Shown here one piece after another: positions 1 through 5,749 of a stretch of 5,749 bases of DNA (positions are counted from its first letter, which is position 1; every line of letters starts with the position of its first letter). The stretch covers positions 1 through 5,749 of the forward strand of contig JACRCA010000410.1 in the NCBI GenBank assembly GCA_016234425.1, read 5' to 3'. Source of the DNA: Deltaproteobacteria bacterium (GTDB lineage: Bacteria > Desulfobacterota > SM23-61). The notes below the pieces were generated by a model. The model had not been told where the DNA came from, did no database searches, and saw nothing but the letters and a program-made list of their open reading frames with translations. Made by a program: the position numbers and the translations under genes.

Positions 1-1416
1 CAGTTGGGGAGGATACCCGGCACCAAAGGTAGCTTCAATTGTGCTGGTATTGGAAAGACAGGTATCGAACATCTCTCCCCACCTTCCCATTCCCCGGTGG
101 TCGTGACCCCGCGGGGTGGCTCCCTTCAGCGTATAAACTGCCAAATCGGATGAACCTCGGCCCACCTTTTCTGAGGCCCTCTTAACGCCCTCAGCCAGGA
201 TATTTCCCAATCCTTCCCTTCTGGCGATCTTTTGGAGCATTCCTTTTACCGCCTCCACATTCCCCCAGGTCATCTCCAGACCATCCAGTTCACTCTTTTT
301 CAAAATCCCGTTCTCAAAACATTCCATCACCCAGCCGATGATCCAGCTCGATTCATTAATATCCATTCCTAACCGATCTACTAGGTTGGACAGGAAAACA
401 ATTGATCCGGCATCCGTCACGCCAATCTGCGATCCCATACCCGCCAGGCACTCATATTCCGGTTCTTCTCCCTCGAATCCCTGATAAGGACCCTCGGTCA
501 CCCGGACATGGTGGACGTGATGGATTCGGCAGGCATAACAGGGATTGGGTTTCATTTCGAAATGGGTCCGGAGGTATTGCCCATTGATTTTTTCATGTTC
601 CGGGAAAATATTGGTCGTGTAATTCTTAACGGGAAGCCACCCGGCCTGAGCGCCCGTGGATAAAATTCCTCCCGTGCCATATTGATATAGCGCTCCCCCC
701 AATATTTTTTTCGACTCCTCAAAAAGCTTGCGCCCCAGATCAATGAGTTTATCTCCGTCATGGACCCCCACTTTGGAGTCTCCCCGCTTGGCCACGATGG
801 CTTTCAATTTCTTGCCCCCCATCACGGCCCCGACTCCATTATGGGCGGCCACGTGACCTCTGTCTCCCACAATGGCTGCAAACCGGACTAAATTTTCACC
901 GGCCGGTCCAATACAGTAAACGCTCGCATTTTTTCTCAACCCCAGTTCCTGTAGGACCGCTTCTTCAGCTTCCCAGGTATCTTTCCCCGCCAGAGAGTGA
1001 GCATCTCTTAATTCAGCGGTTCCATCATGTATATATAGGTAGACCAGGGAGGAGGAACTTCCCTGGACAACGACGGCATCAAAACCCGCCTTTTTAAGAT
1101 AAGCGCCAAAGAACCCATTGGCCTGGGTGGCTACTGCCAGATTGGTCATGGGTCCTTTGGTAACGACTGAAAAAGTCCCCGAGCCATTGATCCACGTTCC
1201 GGCCAAAGGTCCGGAAGCCAAGATCAACCGATTCTGCGGGTCGTTCCACTCTATTCCCTGGGGAACTTCCTGGGAGAGAATTTTAGCGCCCAAACCGGTC
1301 CCTCCAATATAATCGGCCATGGTCTTCGCATCCCATTTTCCTTGCGATATCTTTTTCTCGGAAAGATCAACTCGCAAGATCTTTCCCGTGTAGCCACCCA
1401 GAGGATCTTTTGGCAT
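1..1416 (-). CDS. aor: Aldehyde:ferredoxin oxidoreductase family protein (tungsten enzyme), C-terminus cut by window edge
   Basis: Tungstopterin enzyme family that oxidises aldehydes to carboxylates, or runs the reverse, with ferredoxin as the usual partner in the cytoplasm. The visible 472 residues would be about three quarters of a typical ~600-residue member. The N-terminal domain begins GGYTGKILRVDLS (residues 7-19) and holds IGGTGLGAKIL (36-46), ASGPLAGT (67-74) and the pterin-region signature HNGVGAVMGGKKLKAI (192-207). The second domain has GWLPVKNYTTNIFP (259-272), an iron-sulfur motif C293-x2-C296, GEEPEYE (316-322) and TPRGHDHRG (434-442), which matches the region near the metal site in the family. 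The normal third cluster ligand, four residues after C296, is H300; the fourth Cys would lie beyond the window. The start at 1416 is chosen for AAGGA seven nt upstream; in-frame ATGs at 1446 and 1461 would add 10 or 15 residues. It is last in view of a three-gene minus-strand run. Family call is firm; the substrate is unknown, and a BamB-like aromatic-CoA reductase role is an alternative. Confidence 0.93.
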   Translation of the reverse strand, partial: MPKDPLGGYTGKILRVDLSEKKISQGKWDAKTMADYIGGTGLGAKILSQEVPQGIEWNDPQNRLILASGPLAGTWINGSGTFSVVTKGPMTNLAVATQANGFFGAYLKKAGFDAVVVQGSSSSLVYLYIHDGTAELRDAHSLAGKDTWEAEEAVLQELGLRKNASVYCIGPAGENLVRFAAIVGDRGHVAAHNGVGAVMGGKKLKAIVAKRGDSKVGVHDGDKLIDLGRKLFEESKKILGGALYQYGTGGILSTGAQAGWLPVKNYTTNIFPEHEKINGQYLRTHFEMKPNPCYACRIHHVHHVRVTEGPYQGFEGEEPEYECLAGMGSQIGVTDAGSIVFLSNLVDRLGMDINESSWIIGWVMECFENGILKKSELDGLEMTWGNVEAVKGMLQKIARREGLGNILAEGVKRASEKVGRGSSDLAVYTLKGATPRGHDHRGMGRWGEMFDTCLSNTSTIEATFGAGYPPQL

Positions 1417-1491
1417 ATTTTTTCCTTTCTTGCCTTTTACGAACATTTTCTTTTCGGGCATTTCCCGCTAATCCCCCTTCTGACAAGTTGC

Positions 1492-3054
1492 TCATCTTAC
1501 TCTTCTGGCTTCGCCCGCCCAATATTTCTCCCGAAGCTCTCTTTTGAGAACTTTTCCGTAAGGATTTTTGGGAATGGCGTCGATGAAATCGACGGATTTA
1601 GGCTTTTTATAGCTGGCCAGATGCTGCTTACAGAAATCGGTAATTTCCTCCCCTGTTGCCTTGTGTCCTTCCTTAAGGGAGACAATGGCTTTGACCGACT
1701 CTCCCCACTTTTCATCGGGAACGCCAATGACCGCCACTTCGTAAACGGCGGGATGTTTCAGAATGACATCCTCGATCTCCCGCGAATAAATGTTTTCTCC
1801 TCCGCTGATGATCATGTCCTTGGCGCGGTCCAAGATGTAGACATAGCCTTTCTCGTCCGTGATTCCCAGATCACCCGTATGGAGCCATCCTCCACGTAGA
1901 GTTTCGGCCGTGGCTTGCGGGTTCCTCCAATACCCCTTCATCACCACCTCGCCTCGCACCACGATCTCACCCATCTCACCTGGAGGAAGTTCTCGGTCAT
2001 GAAGGTCAAATATTCTTACCTCCAGGTCCGTCCGGGGAATGCCGGCTGAAGTCAACCGTTTCATCTGCTCTGCGGTTCCTGCTAAAAGATGCTCTTCTTT
2101 GCGCAGGTAAGAAATGGTCATAGGGGATTCGGCCTGGCCAAAGAGCTGCACAAAAACCTGCCCCATTTTGCGGACCGCATCCTTGAGGTCTTCCTCGTAG
2201 ATCGGGGCTCCACCGTAATTGATGCACTTTATGGAACTTAGATCGTATTGATCAATCTCGGGGGACGTGACCAGCCGCTTGATCATGGCCGGAGCCAAGA
2301 ACATATTGGTCACTCTTCTTCTCTGGATCGTCTCAAAAACGATTTTGGGCTCAAAGGATTTAGATTTCAGGATGACGTTGGCCGCACCTTTCGCAACGTT
2401 GGGAATTCCATAAAGGCCACTCCCATGGCTCAGGGGGGCGGCGTGCAAGATAACATCCTCGGGCCCCAGCGGAGTCATATCCGCAAAGAAGTTCATGGTC
2501 ATCATCATCAAGACATGGTGGGTCAGCATGGCCCCCTTGGGACTTCCCGTCGTTCCCGAAGTGTAAAACAGCCACGCCAGATCATCCCGTTCCACCAGTT
2601 CATCGTTAAAGCCGGCCGATTGGCCTGGGAGCAATTTCTCGTAGGAAATCATGCCCTCTAAAGGGTCGGTAATACAGATATAATGCTTCACCCTTGGCAT
2701 TTCCTTTTTTAAAGCATGGAGGGAATCCCTGAAATCTTCTCCTAAAAATACCGCAACGGCTTCCGAGTTATCGATGATGAAGGCGCACTCCTTGGGGTGC
2801 AGTCGAAAATTGATGGGTACCGTTCCGATGCCCGCCTTGAAGCAGGCAAAGAGAGTTTCGATGAACTCCGGGCAGTTATGCAAGAGAATGGCGGTATTGG
2901 ACCCCTTATGAATTCCCAAGGTTCTTAAAGCATTGGCCAACTGGTTAATTCGCGCATTGGCTTCTTGATAGGTGAGTTCGTAATCCCCATAGGCAATGGC
3001 TAGCCTTTCAGGAAAGGTACGGGCCGATTTGGTGAAAAGGGTTCCAACGTTCAT
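1492..3054 (-). CDS. AMP-forming acyl-CoA synthetase (fatty/aromatic acid CoA ligase, ANL superfamily)
   Basis: Activates a carboxylic acid with ATP and CoA to an acyl-CoA via an acyl-adenylate, in the cytoplasm. The protein is 520 residues, normal for the family, and all core motifs are present (numbered from the ATG at 3054): the phosphate-binding loop TSGTTGSPKG at 165-174; LFGQAES at 304-310 in place of the common YGxTE; HTGDLG at 392-397 with the ATP-ribose Asp; LDRAKDMIISGGENIY at 408-423, which includes the hinge; and PKNPYGKVLKREL at 495-507 with the catalytic Lys at 501. An in-frame GTG at 3063 would add three residues, but it lies inside the Shine-Dalgarno sequence, so the ATG at 3054 is preferred. 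It sits 87 nt after the dehydrogenase and 75 nt before the AOR. The motif set suits medium/long-chain or alicyclic/aromatic acid ligases; the acyl pocket cannot be assigned by eye. The enzyme looks intact. Confidence 0.95.
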   Translation of the reverse strand: MNVGTLFTKSARTFPERLAIAYGDYELTYQEANARINQLANALRTLGIHKGSNTAILLHNCPEFIETLFACFKAGIGTVPINFRLHPKECAFIIDNSEAVAVFLGEDFRDSLHALKKEMPRVKHYICITDPLEGMISYEKLLPGQSAGFNDELVERDDLAWLFYTSGTTGSPKGAMLTHHVLMMMTMNFFADMTPLGPEDVILHAAPLSHGSGLYGIPNVAKGAANVILKSKSFEPKIVFETIQRRRVTNMFLAPAMIKRLVTSPEIDQYDLSSIKCINYGGAPIYEEDLKDAVRKMGQVFVQLFGQAESPMTISYLRKEEHLLAGTAEQMKRLTSAGIPRTDLEVRIFDLHDRELPPGEMGEIVVRGEVVMKGYWRNPQATAETLRGGWLHTGDLGITDEKGYVYILDRAKDMIISGGENIYSREIEDVILKHPAVYEVAVIGVPDEKWGESVKAIVSLKEGHKATGEEITDFCKQHLASYKKPKSVDFIDAIPKNPYGKVLKRELREKYWAGEARRVR

Positions 3055-3059
3055 GAAAA

Positions 3060-3068
3060 TCACCTCCC
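3060..3068 (-). promoter_or_regulatory. Shine-Dalgarno sequence that sets the ligase start
   Basis: On the minus strand this reads GGGAGGTGA, a near-perfect anti-16S match, followed by five nt and then the ATG at 3054. It overlaps the alternative GTG at 3063, which therefore cannot use it. The same nine bases precede the dehydrogenase gene. Confidence 0.85.
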
Positions 3069-3141
3069 AGACAGGGATCGGTTGGAATGAGAATTTGTTT
3101 CAGGCCAACTTTTCCTTCACCCCGACATAGTAATAAGGGGC

Positions 3142-3942
3142 CTAGACGTATTTACAGGTGATTCCGCCGTCGACGACGATTTGGGCACCGGTTATGTATT
3201 TGGCCTCATCGGTAGCGAGAAATAGCGCGGCATGGGCTACGTCCCAGGCATCGCCCATCTTTTTCGTGGGGCACTGCTGGTTGCGGACCTCAATCATCCG
3301 CTGCACATCGCCTCCTCCGTAAACTCCCTTTAAGGGCTCAACGATCATAGGAGTGTTCATCAGGCCCGGGAGGATACTGTTGGCCCGGATGTTTTTCTCG
3401 GCATACTGGAGGGCAATACTCTGGGTGAACCCGAGGATCCCGGCTTTGGTCGTGGAGTAAGTCACATAAGGAACGCCCGTGTAACGAATCCCCGCAATGG
3501 AAGATATGTTGGTGATTACCCCGCCACCTTGTTTTTCCATGTGGGGCAGCACATATTTACAGGTTAGAAACATAGATTTGAGATTGACCGCCATCACCCG
3601 GTCCCAGGTTTCTTCACTGATTTCCACTGGGCCACCCACCACCACAATGCCGACGTTGTTATGGAGGATATCGATTCGGCCATAAGTTTTGAGGCATTGA
3701 TCAACCATGGCCTGCACTTCTTCGGATTTGGCAACATCGACCTTCAGGATGGCGCAACTACCGCCTTCGCGGTCGATGATGGATTTTGTCTCTTCTACTG
3801 CCGCGAGGTTGATATCCACGGCAAAAACCTTCGCGCCTTCGCGGGCGAATAAAACCGCCGTTGCCTTGCCGTTCCCCCATCCCGGTCCGACAGATCCAGC
3901 ACCGGTTACGAGGGCTACCTTATTCTTCAATCGGTCACCCAT
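3142..3942 (-). CDS. Short-chain dehydrogenase/reductase (classical SDR, NAD(P)-dependent)
   Basis: Rossmann-fold oxidoreductase of the classical SDR type, interconverting an alcohol and a ketone with NAD(H) or NADP(H). At 266 residues it is the usual size, allowing for a loop insertion. Numbered from the ATG at 3942: cofactor loop T13-G14 running to A27, about five residues longer than the common TGxxxGxG segment; Asp43 at the end of the second strand, which favours NAD; NNVG at 95-98 (usually NNAG); N120; S148; and the catalytic Y162-x3-K166 in YSTTK. LPGLMNTPM follows at 191-199, and ITGAQIVVDGG near the C-terminus is the usual SDR ending. Upstream in-frame TTG (3960) and ATG (3957) codons are less likely starts because a perfect Shine-Dalgarno sequence sits four nt before 3942. 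It is the first gene of the minus-strand run. Many relatives are annotated FabG-like or as glucose/3-hydroxyacyl dehydrogenases; a hydroxyacyl-CoA substrate would fit the ligase next door, but this is inference. Confidence 0.94.
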   Translation of the reverse strand: MGDRLKNKVALVTGAGSVGPGWGNGKATAVLFAREGAKVFAVDINLAAVEETKSIIDREGGSCAILKVDVAKSEEVQAMVDQCLKTYGRIDILHNNVGIVVVGGPVEISEETWDRVMAVNLKSMFLTCKYVLPHMEKQGGGVITNISSIAGIRYTGVPYVTYSTTKAGILGFTQSIALQYAEKNIRANSILPGLMNTPMIVEPLKGVYGGGDVQRMIEVRNQQCPTKKMGDAWDVAHAALFLATDEAKYITGAQIVVDGGITCKYV

Positions 3943-3946
3943 TGGG

Positions 3947-3955
3947 TCACCTCCC
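3947..3955 (-). promoter_or_regulatory. Shine-Dalgarno sequence that sets the dehydrogenase start
   Basis: The minus strand reads GGGAGGTGA, then four nt, then the ATG at 3942. The GGAGG core lies seven nt from that ATG. The alternative ATG at 3957 overlaps this site, so it is a poor start. Confidence 0.85.
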
Positions 3956-4020
3956 ATCAAAGGATATGCAAGAAAATAAGGTTCATACGCCTAATTTTCC
4001 GGTAGATTTTGGCGGGATGT

Positions 4021-4049
4021 ATTTTAGCACGGGGAGAGGCTTTATTCAA
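4021..4049 (-). promoter_or_regulatory. Candidate sigma70-type promoter for the dehydrogenase-ligase-AOR operon
   Basis: On the minus strand a -35 box TTGAAT (4044-4049) is followed by a 17-nt spacer and a -10 box TAAAAT (4021-4026), which matches five of six consensus bases. The TGC just before the -10 makes an extended -10 element. Transcription would begin near 4014, giving a leader of roughly 70 nt before the ATG at 3942. Called by eye only. Confidence 0.55.
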
Positions 4050-4065
4050 ATCCTTTTCTCAATTT

Positions 4066-4077
4066 TTGTCTTGACAA
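4066..4077. repeat. Short dyad, possible operator
   Basis: TTGTC, two nt, then GACAA forms a perfect 5-bp inverted repeat. It covers the TTGACA -35 box of the plus-strand promoter candidate and lies 17 nt upstream of the -35 of the minus-strand one, a position from which one regulator could affect both. Five-bp arms can arise by chance, so this is tentative. Confidence 0.25.
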
Positions 4078-4100
4078 CGGCGCCACCTTGATCTAACAAT
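4071..4100 (+). promoter_or_regulatory. Candidate promoter for the TRAP transporter genes
   Basis: A perfect -35 hexamer TTGACA (4071-4076) is followed after 17-18 nt by a weak -10 (TAACAA at 4094-4099 or AACAAT at 4095-4100, three or four matches of six). If used, it would give a leader of nearly 200 nt before the dctP start. The weak -10 fits a promoter that needs an activator, or this may not be the true promoter. Confidence 0.35.
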
Positions 4101-4249
4101 ACGATCCGGATGGGCAGGGGTTCTTCTTTCAGAAATTTTGGGTATGCCAATTGCAGATGAACTTCATTGGATTCAAAAAGAGAAATATTGCCCGTATCAT
4201 GCCGGACAAACCCAAAATGGTAGAATCGATGCAAAAGGGGGTTCCAAGA

Positions 4250-4274
4250 AGCCAACCGACAAGAAGGTTAGGCT
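4250..4274 (+). other. Hairpin in the dctP leader
   Basis: AGCCAACC (4250-4257) pairs with GGTT-A-GGCT (4266-4274) as an 8-bp stem with one bulged A and an 8-nt loop. It ends 16 nt before the dctP Shine-Dalgarno sequence, with no T-tract after it, so it is not an intrinsic terminator. It could protect the 5' end or affect ribosome access; this is inference. Confidence 0.35.
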
Positions 4275-4290
4275 GACATTATTAAATTCA

Positions 4291-4297
4291 AAGGAGG
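4291..4297 (+). promoter_or_regulatory. Strong ribosome binding site of dctP
   Basis: AAGGAGG with seven nt to the ATG at 4305, a near-ideal arrangement. It contrasts with the weak site before the next gene and suits a receptor made in excess over its membrane partners. Confidence 0.85.
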
Positions 4298-4304
4298 GTG
4301 AAAA

Positions 4305-5396
4305 ATGAAGAAAAGGACATTTCTAATTGCCGTACTATTCGTGTTGGGGATCAGTCTAGCCCTGGCTGACCAGGCGCAGGCTCAAGTATTTAAGTGGCGG
4401 ATGGCTACTTGCCGAACACCTGCCTTAACACCCTTTCATGAGTCTGACGTGAGGTTTGCGGAGATAGCGAGTCGAATGAGTGGAGGAAAATTAGCGATTA
4501 CCGTCTATCCCGCTGGCGAACTGATGCCGGCCTTTGAAGTATTTGATGGTGTGCGGAAGGGTGTCGTCGAAATGGGGGGTGATTGGTCCACTTATTGGAC
4601 CGGAAAGAATACCGCTTTTGATCTGTTCTGCGCCATGGGATTCATGATGCACGCTGCGGACTGGATGACGTGGCTTTATCAGGGCGGTGGTCTGAAATTG
4701 GGGCAGGAGCTTTACGGGAAATATAATATTATGTACTTTCCAATGAATATCGTCGGTCCGGAGTCTGGCTATCGGACCAACAAGCCGATACGAAACCTTG
4801 CCGATTTCAAAGGTGCCAAGTTAAGAACAGGCGTCCTTCAGACCATTTGGCTTTTGGAGCAGATTGGAGCCAAGCCAGTTAGAATCCCGGGTGGTGAGAT
4901 ATACATGGCTCTTAAGTTAGGAACCATAGACGGCGCCGAATTCTCGATCCCATCCACAGACTGGGGGATCAAGTTCCAGGAGATTTCCAAGTACTGGGTT
5001 ATACCGGCGGGTTGGCACCAGGTAGGAACAGTGGGAAACGTGATCATCAACATGGATGCCTGGAAGAAATTGCCTCCCGATCTCCAGGCCATCGTGGAGA
5101 ATGCCGCCATGGCGAATATGACTTGGTCCTACGCCAAAGGGAATTGGGATTCCATTGGGGCCGTGGAAAGATTCAAAGCAGCGGGCATCCAAGTGACCGA
5201 GCTCGACCGCGAAGCTCAGGAAAAGCTCGAGGAGCTATGCGTCCAATTCATGGAAATGGAGTCGGCCCGGAATCCCGATTATGCCAAGATCGCCAAATCT
5301 ATGGTTGATTTCTTGAAGGGCATGGACAAGGTTAAACAATTGGAAGGCCCCTTCAGATCGGGATCTATGCTGAAAAGATATCCAGTGATCAAGTAA
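4305..5396 (+). CDS. dctP: TRAP transporter solute-binding protein, DctP family (mannitol/chloroaromatic/2-oxoacid-type branch)
   Basis: Periplasmic receptor that captures an organic acid and delivers it to the TRAP membrane subunits for sodium-driven uptake. The 363-residue length is typical. An N-terminal signal peptide is clear: MKKR, a hydrophobic core at about 6-21, and a probable cleavage after AQA (24-26). The mature part starts VFKWRMAT, then has MSGGKLAITVYPAGELMPAFEVFDGVRKG (58-86), YWTGKNTAF (97-105), YQGGGLKLG (125-133) and the family core around GAKLRTG (170-176), where Arg174 is the position that usually salt-bridges the substrate carboxylate. GGEIYMALKLGTIDGAEF (196-213) and PAGWHQ (234-239) follow. 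This pattern looks closest to the FcbT1/TakP-like receptors (COG4663-type), judged from memory. The gene is first in its transcription unit, 88 nt before dctQ, with a hairpin between. The ligand is not known; the neighbouring CoA ligase suggests a carboxylic acid. Confidence 0.95.
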   Translation: MKKRTFLIAVLFVLGISLALADQAQAQVFKWRMATCRTPALTPFHESDVRFAEIASRMSGGKLAITVYPAGELMPAFEVFDGVRKGVVEMGGDWSTYWTGKNTAFDLFCAMGFMMHAADWMTWLYQGGGLKLGQELYGKYNIMYFPMNIVGPESGYRTNKPIRNLADFKGAKLRTGVLQTIWLLEQIGAKPVRIPGGEIYMALKLGTIDGAEFSIPSTDWGIKFQEISKYWVIPAGWHQVGTVGNVIINMDAWKKLPPDLQAIVENAAMANMTWSYAKGNWDSIGAVERFKAAGIQVTELDREAQEKLEELCVQFMEMESARNPDYAKIAKSMVDFLKGMDKVKQLEGPFRSGSMLKRYPVIK

Positions 5397-5405
5397 ACCA
5401 ACACT

Positions 5406-5445
5406 CATGAAGAGCCCCCCAAGGCATCTGCGGGGGGCTTTCATG
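5406..5445 (+). other. Long intercistronic stem-loop between dctP and dctQ
   Basis: CATGAA-G-AGCCCCCC (5406-5420) pairs with GGGGGGCT-TTCATG (5432-5445): 14 base pairs, six of them consecutive G-C, one bulged G and an 11-nt loop. It begins 9 nt after the dctP stop. There are only three T after the G-rich core and no T-tract beyond the stem, so it looks more like an mRNA-stabilising or partial-termination structure than a full intrinsic terminator. Either role would raise receptor over membrane-subunit expression. Confidence 0.8.
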
Positions 5446-5484
5446 GCTTAGTTGGCCAACGACTAACCTTCATTGTGAGTGCCT

Positions 5485-5749
5485 ATGAAAAAGCGAGAGT
5501 TCACGAAGATTTGCGACAGCGTTAGCGAGTGGACCGGGCAAGGTGCTGCCTGGTTGATCTGGATCGTTATGGGATTGTGTGTATACGAGGTCATCACGCG
5601 GCGTTTCTTTGATTCGCCACACATATGGACGTACGAGGTGACGAATATCTTCTATGGCGCCCATTTCATGATTCTGGCGGCCTATACTCTTCTTTACCGT
5701 GGCCACGTATCCGTCGATATTGTCTATGTCCGTTTTTCTCGCAAAACAC
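5485..5749 (+). CDS. dctQ: TRAP transporter small membrane subunit, DctQ family, 3' end cut by window edge
   Basis: Small four-helix inner-membrane subunit that pairs with the large permease DctM and the receptor DctP. The 88 residues seen are about half of a usual ~160-190-residue protein. Residues ~21-36 form the first membrane helix, followed by YEVITRRFF (34-42), then HIWTYEV (46-52), a second helix at about 53-71, and the family hallmark GHVSVD (73-78). The W-x2-E pattern before helix 2 and the G-H-V-x-V-D after it are what identify the family. The ATG at 5485 has only a weak upstream GTGAG; an in-frame GTG at 5479 is a minor alternative. No stop is reached before the window ends. dctM is expected downstream. 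Confidence 0.92.
   Translation, partial: MKKREFTKICDSVSEWTGQGAAWLIWIVMGLCVYEVITRRFFDSPHIWTYEVTNIFYGAHFMILAAYTLLYRGHVSVDIVYVRFSRKT

Larger units (their letters stand above)
3943..4304. other. Divergent intergenic region, no convincing gene
   Basis: These 362 nt separate the minus-strand catabolic genes from the plus-strand transporter genes. The region is A+T-richer than the flanking genes and carries promoter-like sequences facing both ways, a small dyad and a leader hairpin, listed separately. Two short open frames occur (minus 4046-4255 and plus 4144-4308), but neither has a credible ribosome binding site or a recognised product. No regulator gene is present in the window. Confidence 0.75.

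Noticed and set aside
1342..1899. A 185-codon plus-strand open frame opposite the ligase and AOR start
   Set aside because: It lies antisense across the ligase 3' end, the gap and the AOR start, while the minus-strand proteins carry full family motifs. Its translation shows no recognisable domain.
2248..2661. A 137-codon plus-strand open frame inside the ligase gene
   Set aside because: It is antisense to a region encoding conserved ligase motifs, and its translation is low in structure and rich in Gly, His and Gln. A shadow of the real gene.
3055..3141. A possible terminator between the dehydrogenase and ligase genes
   Set aside because: Only a weak CCCC/GGGG pairing with a long loop is visible, with no T-run, so the genes are treated as co-transcribed.
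4144..4308. A 54-codon plus-strand open frame (MPIADELHW...) whose TGA overlaps the dctP ATG as ATGA
   Set aside because: The overlap looks like translational coupling, but there is no Shine-Dalgarno sequence before its ATG, its product is unrecognised, and dctP has its own ideal ribosome binding site. The frame runs through the leader hairpin. Most likely chance.
5406..5445. Reading the dctP-dctQ hairpin as a full rho-independent terminator
   Set aside because: There is no T-tract after the stem, and dctQ, which must be expressed with dctP, starts 40 nt later. Partial termination or RNA stabilisation is more plausible.

Overview
The window reads as a catabolic locus of a strict anaerobe, most likely a sulfate-reducing or syntrophic member of the former Deltaproteobacteria, with about half G+C. 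This placement is inference. It rests on a tungsten-type aldehyde:ferredoxin oxidoreductase (AOR) next to an acyl-CoA ligase and a short-chain dehydrogenase, on an adjacent TRAP transporter, and on strong GGAGGTGA-type ribosome binding sites. No rRNA, tRNA, IS element, CRISPR array or phage gene is visible.

Layout. Positions 1-3942 are on the minus strand and read right to left: a short-chain dehydrogenase/reductase (3142-3942), an AMP-forming acyl-CoA synthetase (1492-3054), and an AOR (1-1416) that runs off the left edge. The gaps are 87 and 75 nt with no obvious terminator, so one operon is likely. Positions 3943-4304 are a divergent intergenic region. It holds a good promoter candidate for the minus-strand operon (4021-4049), a weaker one for the plus strand (4071-4100), a small dyad over the latter's -35, and a hairpin in the plus-strand leader. 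Positions 4305-5749 are on the plus strand: a TRAP solute-binding protein (4305-5396), a strong intercistronic stem-loop (5406-5445), and the start of the small TRAP membrane subunit (from 5485), cut by the right edge. The large permease subunit would be expected next.

Working model (inference). The TRAP system imports an organic acid, the ligase activates it to its CoA thioester, and the dehydrogenase carries out an NAD(P)H-linked alcohol/ketone step on it or a downstream intermediate. The AOR interconverts an aldehyde and a carboxylate with ferredoxin. The binding protein resembles the mannitol/chloroaromatic/2-oxoacid branch of TRAP receptors, which fits a carboxylate, but the substrate cannot be read from the sequence.

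All four boundary-complete starts were re-examined. The ligase and dehydrogenase are better started at internal ATGs (3054 and 3942) placed just after perfect Shine-Dalgarno sequences than at the upstream GTG/TTG codons. The most notable protein-level oddity is a His where the third Cys of the AOR iron-sulfur motif is normally found. I see no convincing evidence of a wholly new system; the gene combination is a plausible but undefined anaerobic acid-utilisation module.
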